Source of the DNA: Phragmites australis
Lineage: Eukaryota; Streptophyta; Magnoliopsida; Poales; Poaceae
Direction: 5' to 3'
Length of the DNA stretch: 64,000 bases
Assembly: GCF_958298935.1 (NCBI RefSeq)
Contig: NC_084934.1
Location: 8,062,501 to 8,126,500 of the forward strand
The notes below the pieces were generated by a model. The model was not told where the DNA came from and searched no databases. It saw only the letters and a program-made list of their open reading frames with translations. Each line of letters opens with the position of its first letter. Position 1 is the stretch's first letter. Below, piece by piece: positions 1 to 11,859 of this stretch. A program made the translations under genes and the position numbers.

Positions 1-2739
1 ACGCAGCGGATGGGCGTCTCCGGCCGCGACGTCCCGCTCGAGACCCAGTTCATGCTCATTGAGGTGCCCCCTGCCGCCGGCGACGGAGAAGACGGCGAGC
101 CGGTGTACGTGGTGATGCTGCCGCTGCTGGAGGGGCAGTTCCGCGCGGCGCTGCAGGGGAATGACAGCGACGAGCTGCAGATCTGCATCGAGAGCGGTAA
201 TTAGTCATGGACACCTCCATCCGTACTCTCCTTGTACGATCAGCTAGTTATTAATCATCCGCGACGAGCGATGATGCATGGCCAAGATGATAGCAAGCCG
301 ACGTCATGGTTGCTTCTGTGAGCAGGGGACAAGGCGGTGCAGACGGAGCAGGGCGCGCACATGCTGTACATCCACGCCGGCGACAACCCCTTCGACACCA
401 TCACCGCCGCCGTCACGTACGTCGAAGACTTCTCCCCTGAAGTTATTTCACCTGGTCGCCGATGGTGATGCCTAGCTGCATGATCAATGCAAGGTGCGGT
501 AACTGACATGAGAAATGGCTGGATTTACAGGGCGGTGGAGAAGCACATGCAGACGTTCCACCACAGGGAGAAGAAGAAGGTGAGCGTTTTGCCTCTCTGT
601 CTCTCTGACTGTCTCTGCTTTGGTTTCTGCAGAGATGGATCGGCTTCGGCGTGATGATCTGAATGTCGTGTTGTTTGTTGGTGCATGCGCAGGTGCCGTC
701 GTTCTTGGACTGGTTCGGGTGGTGCACCTGGGACGCCTTCTACACGGACGTCACCGCCAGTGGCGTCAAGCAGGGCCTCCAAAGGTACAGCAAACAATTC
801 CTCTCCCTCTCCCCTGTGAATCCCTTCGCCTGCTCTGTTCTTGCTTACCACTGTTCAGATTTTAAAAACTTTTTGAAAGACTGGAGATAAGTTATTAAGC
901 TGAGATTAATTTGCATGTTCTTGCTTGCAGCCTCTCCAACGGCGGCGCGCCGCCGCGCTTCCTCATCATCGACGACGGCTGGCAGCAGATCGGCAGCGAG
1001 AACAAGCCCGACCCCAACGTTTCGGTCCAGGAAGGCGCGCAGTTCGCGAGTCGGCTGACCGGGATCAAGGAGAATGCCAAGTTCCAGGCCAACAACGCGG
1101 CAGAGGATGCCGCCGACGACGAGCAGGCGCCGGGCGGGCTGAAGCGCCTGGTGGCGGAAACCAAGGCACACTACGGCGTGAAACAGGTGTACGTATGGCA
1201 CGCAATGGCCGGGTACTGGGGCGGCGTGACGCCGTCGCTGGGGACGGGGATGGAGCACTACGAGCCCGCGCTGGCGTACCCGGTCCAGTCCCCCGGCGTC
1301 ACGGGAAACCAGCCGGACATCGTCATGGACTCGCTCTCAGTGATCGGTCTTGGCCTCGTGCACCCGCGCCGCGTCCGCGACTTCTACGGTGAGCTCCACG
1401 CGTACCTCGCCTCCTGCGGCGTCGACGGCGTCAAGGTGGACGTGCAAAACATCATCGAGACGCTTGGCGCCGGGCACGGGGGGCGCGTCGCGATCACGCG
1501 GGCGTACCACCGGGCGCTCGAGGCGTCCGTGGCGCGGAGCTTCCCCGACAACGGGTGCATCTCGTGCATGTGCCACAACACGGACATGCTCTACAGCGCC
1601 AGGCAGACCGCCGTCGTGCGCGCCTCCGATGACTTCTACCCGCACGACCCGGCGTCGCACACCGTCCACGTCGCCTCCGTCGCCTACAACACGCTCTTCC
1701 TCGGCGAGTTCATGCAGCCTGACTGGGACATGTTCCACGTAACTAAGCATCTTCATTCTTGATCATGACTTGTTCTGTTTTTTATCCTGTCGCGCCATTA
1801 ATTGATCGATGGATTTCTGTCCGCTGGATTCGCCAGAGCTTGCACCCGGCGGCGGAGTACCACGGAGCAGCGAGGGCAATAGGTGGGTGTCCGATATATG
1901 TCAGCGACAAGCCGGGGAACCACAACTTCGACCTGCTCAGGAAGATCGTCCTCCCCGACGGCTCCGTGCTCCGCGCGCAGCTCCCCGGCCGCCCCACCCG
2001 CGACTGCCTCTTCTCCGACCCGGCGCGCGATGGCGCAAGGTGAGCGAACAAGCACTCTCGCCAATGGAGGTCTGATGTGTCCTTAATTTTCAATGGAAGC
2101 CAAGCCTGATGTGTTCATTCATGATTGGTGTGCAGCTTGCTCAAGATATGGAACCTGAACAAGTGCGGTGGCGTGGTGGGTGTGTTCAACTGCCAGGGCG
2201 CCGGGTGGTGCCGCGTCACCAAGAGGACGCGCGTGCACGACGCGGCGCCCGGGACGCTCACCGGCTCAGTGCGCGCCGACGATGTCGACGCCATCGCGCG
2301 TGTCGCTGGCTGCGAGGACGGCGCGTGGGATGGCGAGGCCGTCGTGTACGCGCACCGCGCGGGTGAGCTCGTCCGGCTGCCTCGTGGCGCCGCGCTACCG
2401 GTGACGCTCGGGACGGTCGAGTACGAGCTGTTCCACGTCTGTCCCGTCCGCGCCGTCACGCTGGACGTCTCGTTCGCGCCGATAGGACTGCTCGACATGC
2501 TCAACGCCGGCGGCGCCGTGGAGGAGTGCGCCGTGAACGGCGGCGGCCGCGATGCCGTGGTGCTCAGGGTGCGCGGGTGCGGCCGGTTCGGCGCCTTCTG
2601 CTCGCGGAAGCCGGTGAAGTGCCTACTGGACTCAGCGGACGTGCAGTTCAGGTACGACGCCAGCACGGGGCTCGTCGCCATCGACCTGCCCACGCCGGAG
2701 CAGGAGCTGTACCGGTGGACGCTGGAGATTCTGGTTTAG
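1..2739 (+). CDS. Raffinose synthase / seed imbibition protein (GH36), 5'-partial
   Basis: GH36 family protein of the raffinose synthase / alkaline alpha-galactosidase (SIP) group; these enzymes transfer or release galactose on raffinose-family sugars. Exons read as 1-196, 326-416, 531-579, 693-784, 931-1738, 1837-2039 and 2136-2739, all with GT-AG introns, together 680 residues with no stop. The family is usually about 750-780 residues, so only the N-terminus is missing. Visible hallmarks are [12 protein letters not shown] in exon 4, [11 protein letters not shown] at the start of exon 5, the nucleophile motif KVDVQN (Asp about residue 313 of the visible part) and the acid/base motif RASDDF (Asp about residue 376). 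The C-terminal beta domain ends [11 protein letters not shown]. No signal peptide can be judged. Whether it makes raffinose or hydrolyses galactosides cannot be decided from the motifs; the missing N-terminus and enzyme assays would be needed. An AATAAA at 2868-2873 may be the poly(A) signal. Confidence 0.93.
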
Positions 2740-2867
2740 GCCGTGGCCATTGGTCGTGTGCTGCCGTGCAGGAGCGAGGGAGAAAGAGGTTATGAAGTGC
2801 CATTGTTGGAGAGAGTATGCTTTGCTACGCCAATGTCACGTATGATATGAATGTTATATTACTGCAA

Positions 2868-2873
2868 AATAAA
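2868..2873 (+). terminator. Candidate poly(A) signal of the raffinose synthase gene
   Basis: AATAAA lies about 130 bp after the stop codon, before AT-rich repeat sequence begins at about 2985. It is the canonical plant near-upstream element. Its use is inferred from position alone. Confidence 0.45.
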
Positions 2874-3314
2874 GGTGGTGTCCTTGTAATATGACTCTGA
2901 TTGCCGGGTGTTGAAATGAAATGTCTACACCTTTCTGCACAAAACATAATATTGGATCAGAGCCAAAGGAAAGTTTAAGTGGAAACGGATGGGATACTAA
3001 TTGAATAGTTTATTTTTATATTTCTATCTATATTTTAATACGAATACAAATACGGATATTTTTAATACAAATATAAATTAGATTATTCGAATATAAATCC
3101 ACATCTAAATACATATTTAGATTCAGTTGTATGCTAATATCCTATAACTTTAATGATAAATTATAAAATAATAAATTTATTTGACATAAGCATGGTGACA
3201 ATTTAACATAATGAACTTTATTTTTAGTGGATTAACCATTTACCTTAAGGCAAAGAGCTATTTTTAATATAATACCATAACTTTAGATGATTTTAGATCG
3301 TTGAATGAGAGATT

Positions 3315-4246
3315 TGTTGGGGGAAATACCTTAACCCGTAGATATCACTAAAAGGTCACCACTAGAAGCTTCGTTAGAATCATTGAGTTTCAACTCCACA
3401 GAAGAAAGCCTGACTTTCAGAGGCTGTGGGTCCCTCCAGAAGCTATCCCCAAAACAGGAGAAGAAGCCGTCCTCTAGGAGCCAAAACGGGAGAAGAAGCC
3501 GTCCTCTAGGAGAGGGTGAGAGTCATCTCTAGGGACCCTCAACACCCTCGAAGACAGCCTTGTGGAGCCCCTGTCTCCTGGAGCCCTCGACGCCGCCGGA
3601 GCCACAGCCCCCAAGAGCCCCTGTCTCCTGGAGCCCTCGATGCCCTCAAAACCATTGCCTTCCGGAGCCCCTGTCTCCCAGAGCATGGGTAGGCTCCTCC
3701 GGAACCCGAAGGGAGGGGCCGTATGATCTTAGAGAAAGATCAACCAAATAGGGTCCACCAATTGTCCTCCTTTGACAAGGAAATGACCAGCATTCAATAC
3801 GATGCATGTAGGAGCCGTCCTAACATCCCAAGTATAAGTGGGGGCTGGACAGACACCTTGGACAGTGTGGCATCCCAATACGCGTCCGACTAGGTGCCAC
3901 ATCCCTAGGGCCACTTGCACTACTGTATTGGTATGGTAGATAATATCTTCTGATTATGGGTAAAATACATCCTACTTAGACCCATGCCAAGTAATTCAAC
4001 CAGTCTTAGGTCCCTGCAGGATAGCGATGTTTTGTATCGCTATCTTATAAAGATATATTTATACATTTACACCATGTCTGACACTATAAATACAGATTAT
4101 TGGCATCATACTAAGGGATCAATCCTTCTTAACCATCACATATCTGGTGTTTCTCTCTCTTTCCACTTCTTCTCCAAACTTGAGCACACTCCTGTAAGTG
4201 TACTCTCCCTGTACTTATTCATGCCACACATATTCTTGCGCCAACA
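3315..4246. mobile_element. Solo LTR with perfect 5-bp target duplication
   Basis: A 932-bp segment starts TGTTGGGGGA and ends GCGCCAACA, so its termini form the inverted TGTTGG/CCAACA pair typical of LTRs. It is flanked on both sides by AGATT (3310-3314 and 4247-4251), a perfect 5-bp target-site duplication. There is no coding internal region and no second LTR. The superfamily (gypsy or copia) cannot be fixed from the LTR alone. The 5' part carries imperfect internal repeats (next entry). The clean duplication suggests fairly recent insertion followed by LTR-LTR recombination. Confidence 0.85.
3445..3690. repeat. Imperfect tandem repeats inside the solo LTR
   Basis: A unit containing GGAGAAGAAGCCGTCCTCTA occurs twice at about 3457-3510. 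A second unit around GAGCCCCTGTCTCC occurs three times at about 3566-3680. Both lie inside the 3315-4246 LTR and do not code for anything recognisable. Confidence 0.7.
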
Positions 4247-4599
4247 AGATTAAAGCACTGCAATATATGCTGTACAATACCAAACATTAAATTAATAGGT
4301 AAAATCGAAAGAATTAAATAGGAGAACAAGATATATAGAATTTTATATTACTCATTTATATTTCATAGAAGTATTTCTACATATTCGGATACGGATATTA
4401 TCTATATCCATTTCTGAGAAAACGAATTCGGATATATCCATATTCATATTTAGGAAGCAAACGGATATATCCATCATATCTATCTGTCAATCGGATACAG
4501 ATTTTGCCTACCATATTTACGTTTATCTGAATATAAATATCGAATAATACAGATATCTAATATCCATTTTTCGCACCTAGGAAAGTTCAACACCAGCTC

Positions 4600-5950
4600 A
4601 CATGATTTAATAAACAAGTCGTGCCGCGCTCTCCATGCAATTCATGCTCACAAATATCTTATATCCAAGTCATTTTAAGCGTCTCAAATTAATCACAAAC
4701 ATGACTCCAGCATTTTTACCCCCAAAATGCATTTTCCATGCACACAAACATGTTCCCATCACATATCCACCAAAGCAACTCAAACATGCTTTTACAAGCA
4801 TACACATGCATTTCTCGTCAAATACAAACTATATTCCCCAATGCACGAGCATATATGCGTGAACTCCTCTTTGTCGTAGATTCACCTCCACTGTCCTCTG
4901 TGACGCTAGAGGAAGCAGCGAGTTAGAGCGCCGGGCAGGGTGGCAAAGGGCAGCGATGGCCAGACAAACGCGGCGACCAGGAGCACCAGCAAGCAGGCAT
5001 GCATGACGGTGACGGGCGAGCACCAGATCTGGTAGCACGGTGCGGGGCGGCGTGGCCGCTGGAGCCATAGCAGTGAACGGATAAGGTGAGGGTAAGTGGA
5101 GGGGGAGAAAATTCTATAAGATCTGGTTAAACAGAAAGACCCTTTTTGTGTATGTCATATTTTTTTTTCTTTTAGTTATACGTGACAACTATTAGATCAG
5201 AAAAGAACGGTACAGATCAAAGTCTCGTAAAAATCTTTCGATAAAAGATCTCATAAAATTTTCTTTAAAGCGAAGGAAGTCGAATCTGCGGGTAGAGCAG
5301 AGGTGGACAGATATTAATAAATGCCTATGACACTGGATAGGGTGGAGTAATAGAAGTGGCCTAAATTTGTTCTTGTAAGAGTAGCCACAATGTAGATGAA
5401 GCTTCAAAATTCATCTCTCTGCCATGTGCCGACGTGTCTTCCTTCGCAGTGTGAGCATTGATACCAAAAAGCAAAACTTAGGGCCACACCTTGAATAAAG
5501 TATCAAGTAACATTGTGCTTATGCCCCTGCTCCTTTTGGTTTCTTTAGGACTCACCGCATGTGAACTAATATTCTACTCGAGTATGGTTTGTGACATCGA
5601 TGCAAGTACAGGCTCTGATGCCAGCGTTTTTCTTCCAAGAATCGATCTATGCAGTGTGCGGGCATCGAGGTGTGTTCTTCTCTCTTCTTCGAGCATCGAT
5701 TTTTCCAACACTGTGGCTGCCCTTAGCGTGTACTTGTTGTCGATGCACTTAATTTTACTTGGGCTTGTAAAAAATGAAAACCTGAAGAGTGCTTAAGTCA
5801 AATTTGAAATTTGGAATGTCATCTCGGTTCTTAAGCTTTGGCTAAACAAACTTGCAAGCAGAGCCAGAAATACTGGGCAAACTTTACAAACAATATGGTA
5901 TAAGAAAATATAACATAATGCTAAGATAACACATCGGGATACATGGGTTC
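4600..5950. other. Gene-free stretch, no recognised feature
   Basis: Mixed AT-rich and moderately GC-rich sequence. The GC-rich patch at about 4900-5060 and the open frame at 5491-5796 (+) show no domain or homology I recognise, and I do not call a gene. Short stretches such as GTAGCCACAATGTAGATGAA near 5385 resemble grass MITE ends, but no element boundary could be defined. Confidence 0.4.
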
Positions 5951-5953
5951 TTG

Positions 5954-6628
5954 TCATACTAGAATGAATTGGGATGATTCTCCTGACTCACGGTATCCCC
6001 CATCACCATAGTGCGTCGGTGGTGGTGATGGTAGAGGAGGAGGAGGAGGAGCAAACTTTTGGTGACACAAGCATGGGCACCAGGGATTGAGGCATACGGT
6101 AAAATTGTCGATGTGGATGATCAGCTCGTCCTCCTCTAAAGGGATTGGAATAGCATCAACCTCACATTGCAGGTTGAAGATACAATCTTGTATGTGATGG
6201 ATGTACTCCTAGATGTTCTGTTAAACAGGATGATCGGCCTATCTCGTGTAGTGTCAGCTCTTGTCATCGTCTGACTCCTGTAAGTACATAGAAATTATAA
6301 ACTAAAATGTCCTACAATACAATACAAAATTTGTTGGCAATCTCACCCTTCCAAGAGGACATCAGAAGAATCGACAGTCTCCGTTAATGCTACCATCATA
6401 CATCTGCATAATATAGTAGTATCTATGGGAGCACTTCGGCCACTCCTCTTTCGGGTGATCATAAGTCCTCAGATGATGGGGTGGTCGAAACTCACTCTTC
6501 CCCTGTAAAGGGAAGTTCTCGAGTGGCTCCTCATACGTACTTAGACCAAAGAAACTTGGCCATATCACCAGTGCCCTCCCCGTGCCAGTAGACCCCCTAT
6601 TTCTCCCTCTCCCACCTCTACCAGCCAT
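5954..6628 (-). pseudogene. Grass transposon-associated zinc-ligand protein, decayed (divergent partner A)
   Basis: On the minus strand exon 1 runs from an ATG at 6628 to a donor at 6347 and begins MAGRGGRGR. It contains the family-like segments FRPPHHLRTY and EEWPKC. Exon 2 (6277 down to the stop at 5954-5956) carries EYIHHIQDCIFNL and a proline run before a C-terminal SQFILV. I recognise this as a repeated grass protein family usually annotated as uncharacterised and often inside transposons. Lesions: TGA after CRFF near 6360, further stops at the start of exon 2, and loss of expected Cys ligands after EEWPKC. It is probably non-functional. It lies head-to-head with the gene at 7176. Confidence 0.6.
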
Positions 6629-6804
6629 TATTTTGTTGTGCCTACGGTTCCAGCTATGCAAACTCTTTTATAGATGCAATACCATGAATTAATTCTGGTA
6701 TAATTACCGTTAATCCTAACATACCACGCTTATCATAACGTTTAACCCTAATCCAACAATTTAAGATATAGCCTTTTCAAAACTTAATGGATTTTCATAA
6801 TTAA

Positions 6805-7065
6805 GCTTTTCAGAAATAGATTTTTCAGACGTAGCCTTTTCAGACGTAGGCTTTTCAGATGTAACCTTTTAAGACATAGCTTTTTCGGACGTAGGCTTTT
6901 CAGACATAGACTTTTCATAAGTACGCTTTTCAGATGTAGACTTTTCAGATGTAGCCTTTTTATAAGTACGCTTTTCAGACGTAGACTTTTCAGATGTAGC
7001 CTTTTTAGAAGCAGACTTTTCAGATGTAGTCTTTTTAGAAGGAGCCTTTTTAGACTTATGATTTC
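6805..7065. repeat. 15-bp minisatellite between two divergent transposon genes
   Basis: About 17 imperfect copies of a 15-bp unit close to CCTTTTCAGACGTAG in direct tandem. Because the unit is a multiple of three, the minus strand reads as an open frame of LKSLH/LKRLR pentapeptides, but this is more likely an accident of the repeat than a gene. It occupies the shared upstream region of the divergent pair. Confidence 0.85.
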
Positions 7066-7111
7066 AAGCCAAATCTCCATGGACTCAGTCCATGAACCAG
7101 CACTGATTTTC

Positions 7112-7119
7112 TATATAAA
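7112..7119 (+). promoter_or_regulatory. TATA box of divergent partner B
   Basis: TATATAAA lies about 60 bp upstream of the ATG at 7176, a normal plant TATA-to-start distance. It supports the gene start. Activity is inferred. Confidence 0.6.
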
Positions 7120-7175
7120 TAGCACGCTACGAGGCAACTTCTCCCAACAAACCAAAGCCTTCTCCTCTTACTGAA

Positions 7176-7737
7176 ATGGCCTCTGATCCTTACCTGAAGA
7201 AGTCAATGCTAGATCTTTTACCTGCTAGGGTGGAAGTTCCAATGTGCTGGTGTGGAGCTCTGTGTGGGGTTAGGAAGTCCAACAACTTCTCAGACACCTA
7301 CGCCAGGAAGTTATTCGTGTGCTCCAACTACAAGTATGACCCACCGGAGGGCAGCATCCGTGGTGGCTACCATAGCTAGGTACTCACATATTATAGAACT
7401 AAAATATAACTATCTGTCATTTACCACTTACATTTTTTTCTTTCTTTGGTAGTCTCCACCACCACTATGCGACTACATACAGTACATCGATAATGAGAAG
7501 AATGAAGCTAATGTTTTCCTCATGCACACCCAACACCGGGTAGCATGGAGATGATTCCATGAAATGGAAGCCAACGAGATGAGAGAGGCGACCCGCAAAC
7601 GCCTACAAGAGGAAGAGCAGAAGAGGAGAGAGGAGCAGAACCGCCTCAAGGCGGAGGCGCGTGAGGCAGATATGGAGCGGAAGCGTGAGAGGGCACGTCG
7701 GGCTCGTGAAGCTGGACCTGAGGCAGCGAGGAAGTGA
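7176..7737 (+). pseudogene. Grass transposon-associated CWCG-type zinc-ligand protein (divergent partner B)
   Basis: Exon 1 starts MASDPYLKKSMLDLLPARVE and contains CWCGALC, a Cys-pair arrangement like GRF-type zinc-binding segments. After an intron of about 80 bp, exon 2 (from about 7452) reads SPPPLCDYIQYID. It then passes into a long highly charged Glu/Arg helix ending EAARK at 7737. Exon 2 has an in-frame TGA at about 7550 where the family normally has Trp (AWR-stop-FHEME), so the product is broken unless read through. Both reading frame and charge pattern continue cleanly after the stop, pointing to a recent lesion. I know this family from grass genomes only as uncharacterised transposon-associated proteins. 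Confidence 0.62.
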
Positions 7738-8530
7738 AAATACCCACGCTGCACTCAATAGAGTGTCAGTAGTAATTGGCTAGTTTTAATTTCCTAAGGC
7801 ATGTTGGGTTTAGAATCAGTGCATGTCTAGGTTACTTTCTTAATTGTATCGTACATGCCAATATCATTGTTACTTTATGTATATGCCTTTTTAATTTCCC
7901 TAAGGCATGTTACATTTCTCATCAGTGCATACATATGATATAATGAAAAATATACCGAATATGTCACTATCGTTGTTACATTTGGTGTATGGCCTATGGT
8001 GCTTCACACGCTTTAACATTTCAATATTACATGCGGTGTTGTTTAGTGCCGACATATGCCTAACGGGTCTAAAATGGATGTACACTGAATTTTGCTCTTG
8101 TTGTGCCTCATTAAATACACGATTCTTCCCAAATAAAAAATATTGAATTAAAAACATAAAAATTACTAAAATGCCATCTGTCAGCACCTGGCGCGCCAAC
8201 AGGCCGGTCGACTCTCGCCTAGCCCACCAGCCATATCAGTGTCCACCTGGGGGCCTGTCGGCACACTGCATGCCGACATGCCTTTTCGGCCACACATGCG
8301 TGCTGGTAGGTACCTATTCTTGCAATTTTGTGAATTTAGGTATTATTTTTGCAATTTCCAATAAAATAATATTATTAAAAAATCTACCCTAGCGTCATCC
8401 TGATCATCACCATCCTGACACCATTCTCGCCCACGATGCCTCTGCCACCCAACATGACCTTGCCCGCCACTCGTCTGCGTCACATCTGATGCCGGCAATC
8501 CACTCTAGTGAGCTCTTGGTCCGCTGTGAG
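7738..8530. other. Gene-free stretch downstream of the divergent pair
   Basis: AT-rich sequence with a repeated motif TTCCTAAGGCATGTT near 7789 and 7900, compatible with the 3' region of a transposon. No gene or element end is recognised. Confidence 0.35.
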
Positions 8531-8534
8531 GATC

Positions 8535-9200
8535 GGTGACGTCCTAAGAGGGGGTGAATTATGAAACTTAGAAAACTAACCAAATTGGCTCCAAAATCAT
8601 CACAAGATAAACCTATCTCAATTTCTATCTAAATGTGCTCTAGGTTTATCGAGTGTGTCTACTCTACCATTCAAAAGAGATTACAACCTATCTAGGAAGG
8701 TAAATTATAAGAATATAAATACGGAAGCGTAAATAGGGTAGAGAGAGCAAACTCGGCACAAGAGATTTTTATCCCGTGGTATCGATGGCATGAATGCCAT
8801 ATCTAGTCCACATTGAAGCTCCACTAAGGATATGCTCCTGATTGGCACTCAATCATGACTCTTGAGCCACCAAGGAAAGGCCTCAAACCGGATGAGCCAC
8901 CAATACACCAAGGCAAGGTCTCACAACTAGCCTCCCTTTCGGTTGCTTGATATCGTGATCACTTCGGAGCTTGAGCCACCTAGGCAAGGTCTCTACGTCC
9001 CCGTACACGTGTCTTACCGTCGCTCCACACCAAGTTGGAGGGTCAACAAGCTTAAGCAACTCCAGCTCAAGTTGTTGACAAGTCACCAAGACTCCAATAC
9101 GCCAGTGTACCACTTGATACAAGCTAGGATCACTATTTGATCCCTTCTTTAAGCTGTAGCACCTAGCTATAACTGACTCTAGGTATGTAAACAATTTATT
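8535..9200. repeat. Dispersed repeat, copy 1
   Basis: It begins near GAGGGGGTGAATTATG and contains ATCCCGTGGTATCGATGGC. Its order of words matches the sequence at 61040-61640 (GAGGGGGTGAATAGGCGG, ATCCTGTGGTATCAGTG, then a TCCACATTGA segment in both). The two are diverged copies of one grass repeat family. The family is not named here, and no coding region is seen. Confidence 0.6.
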
Positions 9201-10940
9201 AAATCAATACAAGATTTTTCACTCTCTTTATCTCTCTACTCTGTCTCTATTCTCAATACTCTCCAAAGCAAGTGGTTTTGTACTAAAGACCATGCTAACT
9301 AAGATCCCATGTGGCACCTGCATGCTGACTCAGCCCAATCTATCCCCTCTCGAGTTATCCCTCTCTCTTCACTCACTCACAAATCCATAAGAACACTGCC
9401 TGCAGTCTCTAATCTTGTCATACACATCTCCCAACTATCGTCAACTCCACCTCCATTGTCGTTGCCGGTCGCACAATTTCCCACCGTCCGCACCCCAATC
9501 CCACCATCTGCACACTACTATCACTTCTTGTACCCTAACATCGCCCATTCTGACCGCTGCACGTCCGTACGATGCTATCTTACATTATAGAACTTTCGTC
9601 TACTGATCCACTACATTGTCTTCTATTATGCATCTATGTTGTATCGGTGTGTTGGTAATTATCATTACTGAAATATGTACCATAGGCATTATCTATCTGG
9701 AGGTGGAATGACGGGGAATTACACAACTCGAGGTGGGCCCCAAATTTCTTACCAATATTTTATTATTAATTTACTTATAGAAATATTCATTATTATAAAA
9801 TCGAATTTTGGGAAATGAGAATCACAAACAGTTAGGGATAAAAAGGTAAAATATAAGTGGCTTTGGTAGGGCTTGAACTGAATAGCTCTAGTGTGTTAGA
9901 CAGATGTGATAACAGCTACAACATGAAACATTGTTTGTTCATGTCACCGTTGAAACAGTACAACATAAGAAAAGGCATTTAATTCAAGAGAGAAGGGTGT
10001 CTCTTCTGATTATCGGGGGCCTCTAGTTGGTTGTCTACCTTCAGAAAGCGAGCTCGCCACCCCCTTCTGTGCCATCACATGTTGACCAAGACCGAGGCCC
10101 CATCCTTCCGCCTCCCCTTGGTCTTCCTTCTGGCCAAGCCTTTCTTCTTCCTCCTTTCCCAATGAGCTCTAACCGAGCTCTTGCTCATCCTCCTCTAAAT
10201 CTGGAATATTCAGTCATCAACTTTCAATTTTGTTTGACAAACTTTAGATTTGACAACTTTTAACTTGATTCGAAAAACTTTCAATTCAAGATTTGTAAAC
10301 TTTCAAATAGATCCGAGCATGCTTTCAGTTCAGAGAAACATGAAGACAGATCAACTTTCAATTTTATTTGAAGAAACATTCCATTTTAGATCAAGAAACG
10401 ATGGAACTAATTTGAGCACACTTTCAACTCGAAGAAAACAAGATAAACAGTCATGATTTTTCCATGGTTGAGGGAGGAGGGGAGAGGAAGGGGAAGGAGG
10501 AACGGGGAAGGGGAAATCGAGAGATCATCGGTGCTGGTGGCCCCTGCTTCCACGTTGCTCCTGGGCAGCATGATGTTTGCAAAGAAGATGGACGTGGGGC
10601 CAGAGCGAGGGAGAGGCAATGTGGAAAGGAGTGACACGTGGTGTAGTCTGTCAACTTTGTTCTTAAAAGCAGTAATATAATTAGTATTTATACTTGGGTG
10701 TCTCTAGCAATACATATTAGCTAACTATAACGTTGTCCACAATAGATTTTCGTCTACGTGGATGGAATTAATGCAAAGATAGATAAAAATCGACTATTAT
10801 ATTCACGCACTCCAAGATGCATACAAACTTTAGCACCATATTATATGAGAACCCATATTAAATTTAGGAAGCATGATAACTAGTCTATTAGAGAGGTTAC
10901 CTAATGTTATTATCCGTAGATGATATAGACATCAATTAGT
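9200..10940. other. Gene-free, repeat-like stretch
   Basis: Contains a run of imperfect repeats around AACTTTCAATT (about 10215-10440) and a purine-rich patch (10460-10530). Open frames here have no recognisable domain. No gene is supported. Confidence 0.4.
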
Positions 10941-10945
10941 TATAC

Positions 10946-11409
10946 TGTTGGATATGCCCTGGTTACCAAGAAATTAAATGGGCAGCTTGAGTCCACCTAC
11001 CATGTAGCCATCAACTCGTGTATTAGTGCACGTTAGATATTTTTTTTGTTCTTTCCTTGATTTTATGATGTCATCCTTTTTCCTTTATTGTGCTTATAAT
11101 TAAGCTACAATATTCTGTTACAATTGACACTATAGCACATGTAAAGTAGAACCAAATGTTCATCCTTGTGTAACTACATTTCATAAAATTAGACCAAGTT
11201 TTAACATGTACTATTTGTTATGGATGATTCCTTTCTGTTACGGTTAATCAATTTACAACTACTCTTTGCGGTTTTTGTTATCTATTGAGGAGGTGTGTCC
11301 CCAACAGCAATTTCTATCCTTTCATTTTGTGTATATGTACAAACAAACATTGCAATGAAATCAAGGATTCGATCTTCAACTCTCTACTGTTTCATATTCA
11401 ATTACAACA
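10946..11409 (+). repeat. Probable 5' LTR of a decayed copia element
   Basis: It starts TGTTGGATATGCCC and ends about ATTACAACA. It is followed by TGTTATCATGCA, which resembles a worn initiator-tRNA primer binding site (TGGTATCAGAGC). A gag-like frame with copia features follows at 11474. A 65-bp relative of the LTR start occurs at 29484. No matching 3' LTR is found in the window. Confidence 0.6.
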
Positions 11410-11859
11410 TGTTATCATGCACTTTTTCTCTCAATTATGTTAATCGGCCGATAAATCACAGGTAAGCACCGCCATGGAATCATCTGCCTCAGCAGATAAT
11501 CAAACTACACTAAGTGAAGTCCTCACTGTGCTAAAGTCCATGGCAACTTAGAATTCTGAGGTCCATAAAATCGGCTCAAAATTGAGATTCTGTGATCAAC
11601 TAGTCTCAGTCGAAGATATGATTCAGAAAACTTTTATCCACTTTCAATCTGTCTATGAGGATATTGCAACAACAATATCTCAACAAAGATAAACAAAATA
11701 TTATGAGTTAATGTATACTCTACTTTAGGCTGAAAAACATGATGAACTTCTCATAAAGAATCATCAAAATTGCCAAACGGATGATACGCCTCTACCTGAA
11801 GTACATGCTAACATACAAAATATGCCGACGATTAGTAAACTGTCGATCTTATGAATATA

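Larger units (their letters stand above)
2985..4580. repeat. AT-rich dispersed element split by a solo LTR
   Basis: The flanks 2985-3314 and 4252-4580 share a peculiar vocabulary of short words (ACGGATAT, CGAATATAAAT, ATATCCAT). They look like the two halves of one older AT-rich repeat into which the LTR at 3315-4246 was inserted. The family is not recognised, and no terminal inverted repeat was fixed. Confidence 0.45.

Noticed and set aside
925..1756. Long alternative frames opposite and beside the raffinose synthase exon
   Set aside because: Shadows of a GC-rich exon; only the plus frame has GH36 motifs and splices correctly.
5491..5796. 101-residue hydrophobic frame that could be a small membrane protein
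   Set aside because: No homologue recognised, no promoter or codon-bias support; insufficient evidence for a gene.
6784..7080. Open frame on the minus strand with LKSLH/LKRLR repeats
   Set aside because: Produced by a 15-bp minisatellite; no start context, no homology, and it overlaps the shared promoter region of two genes.
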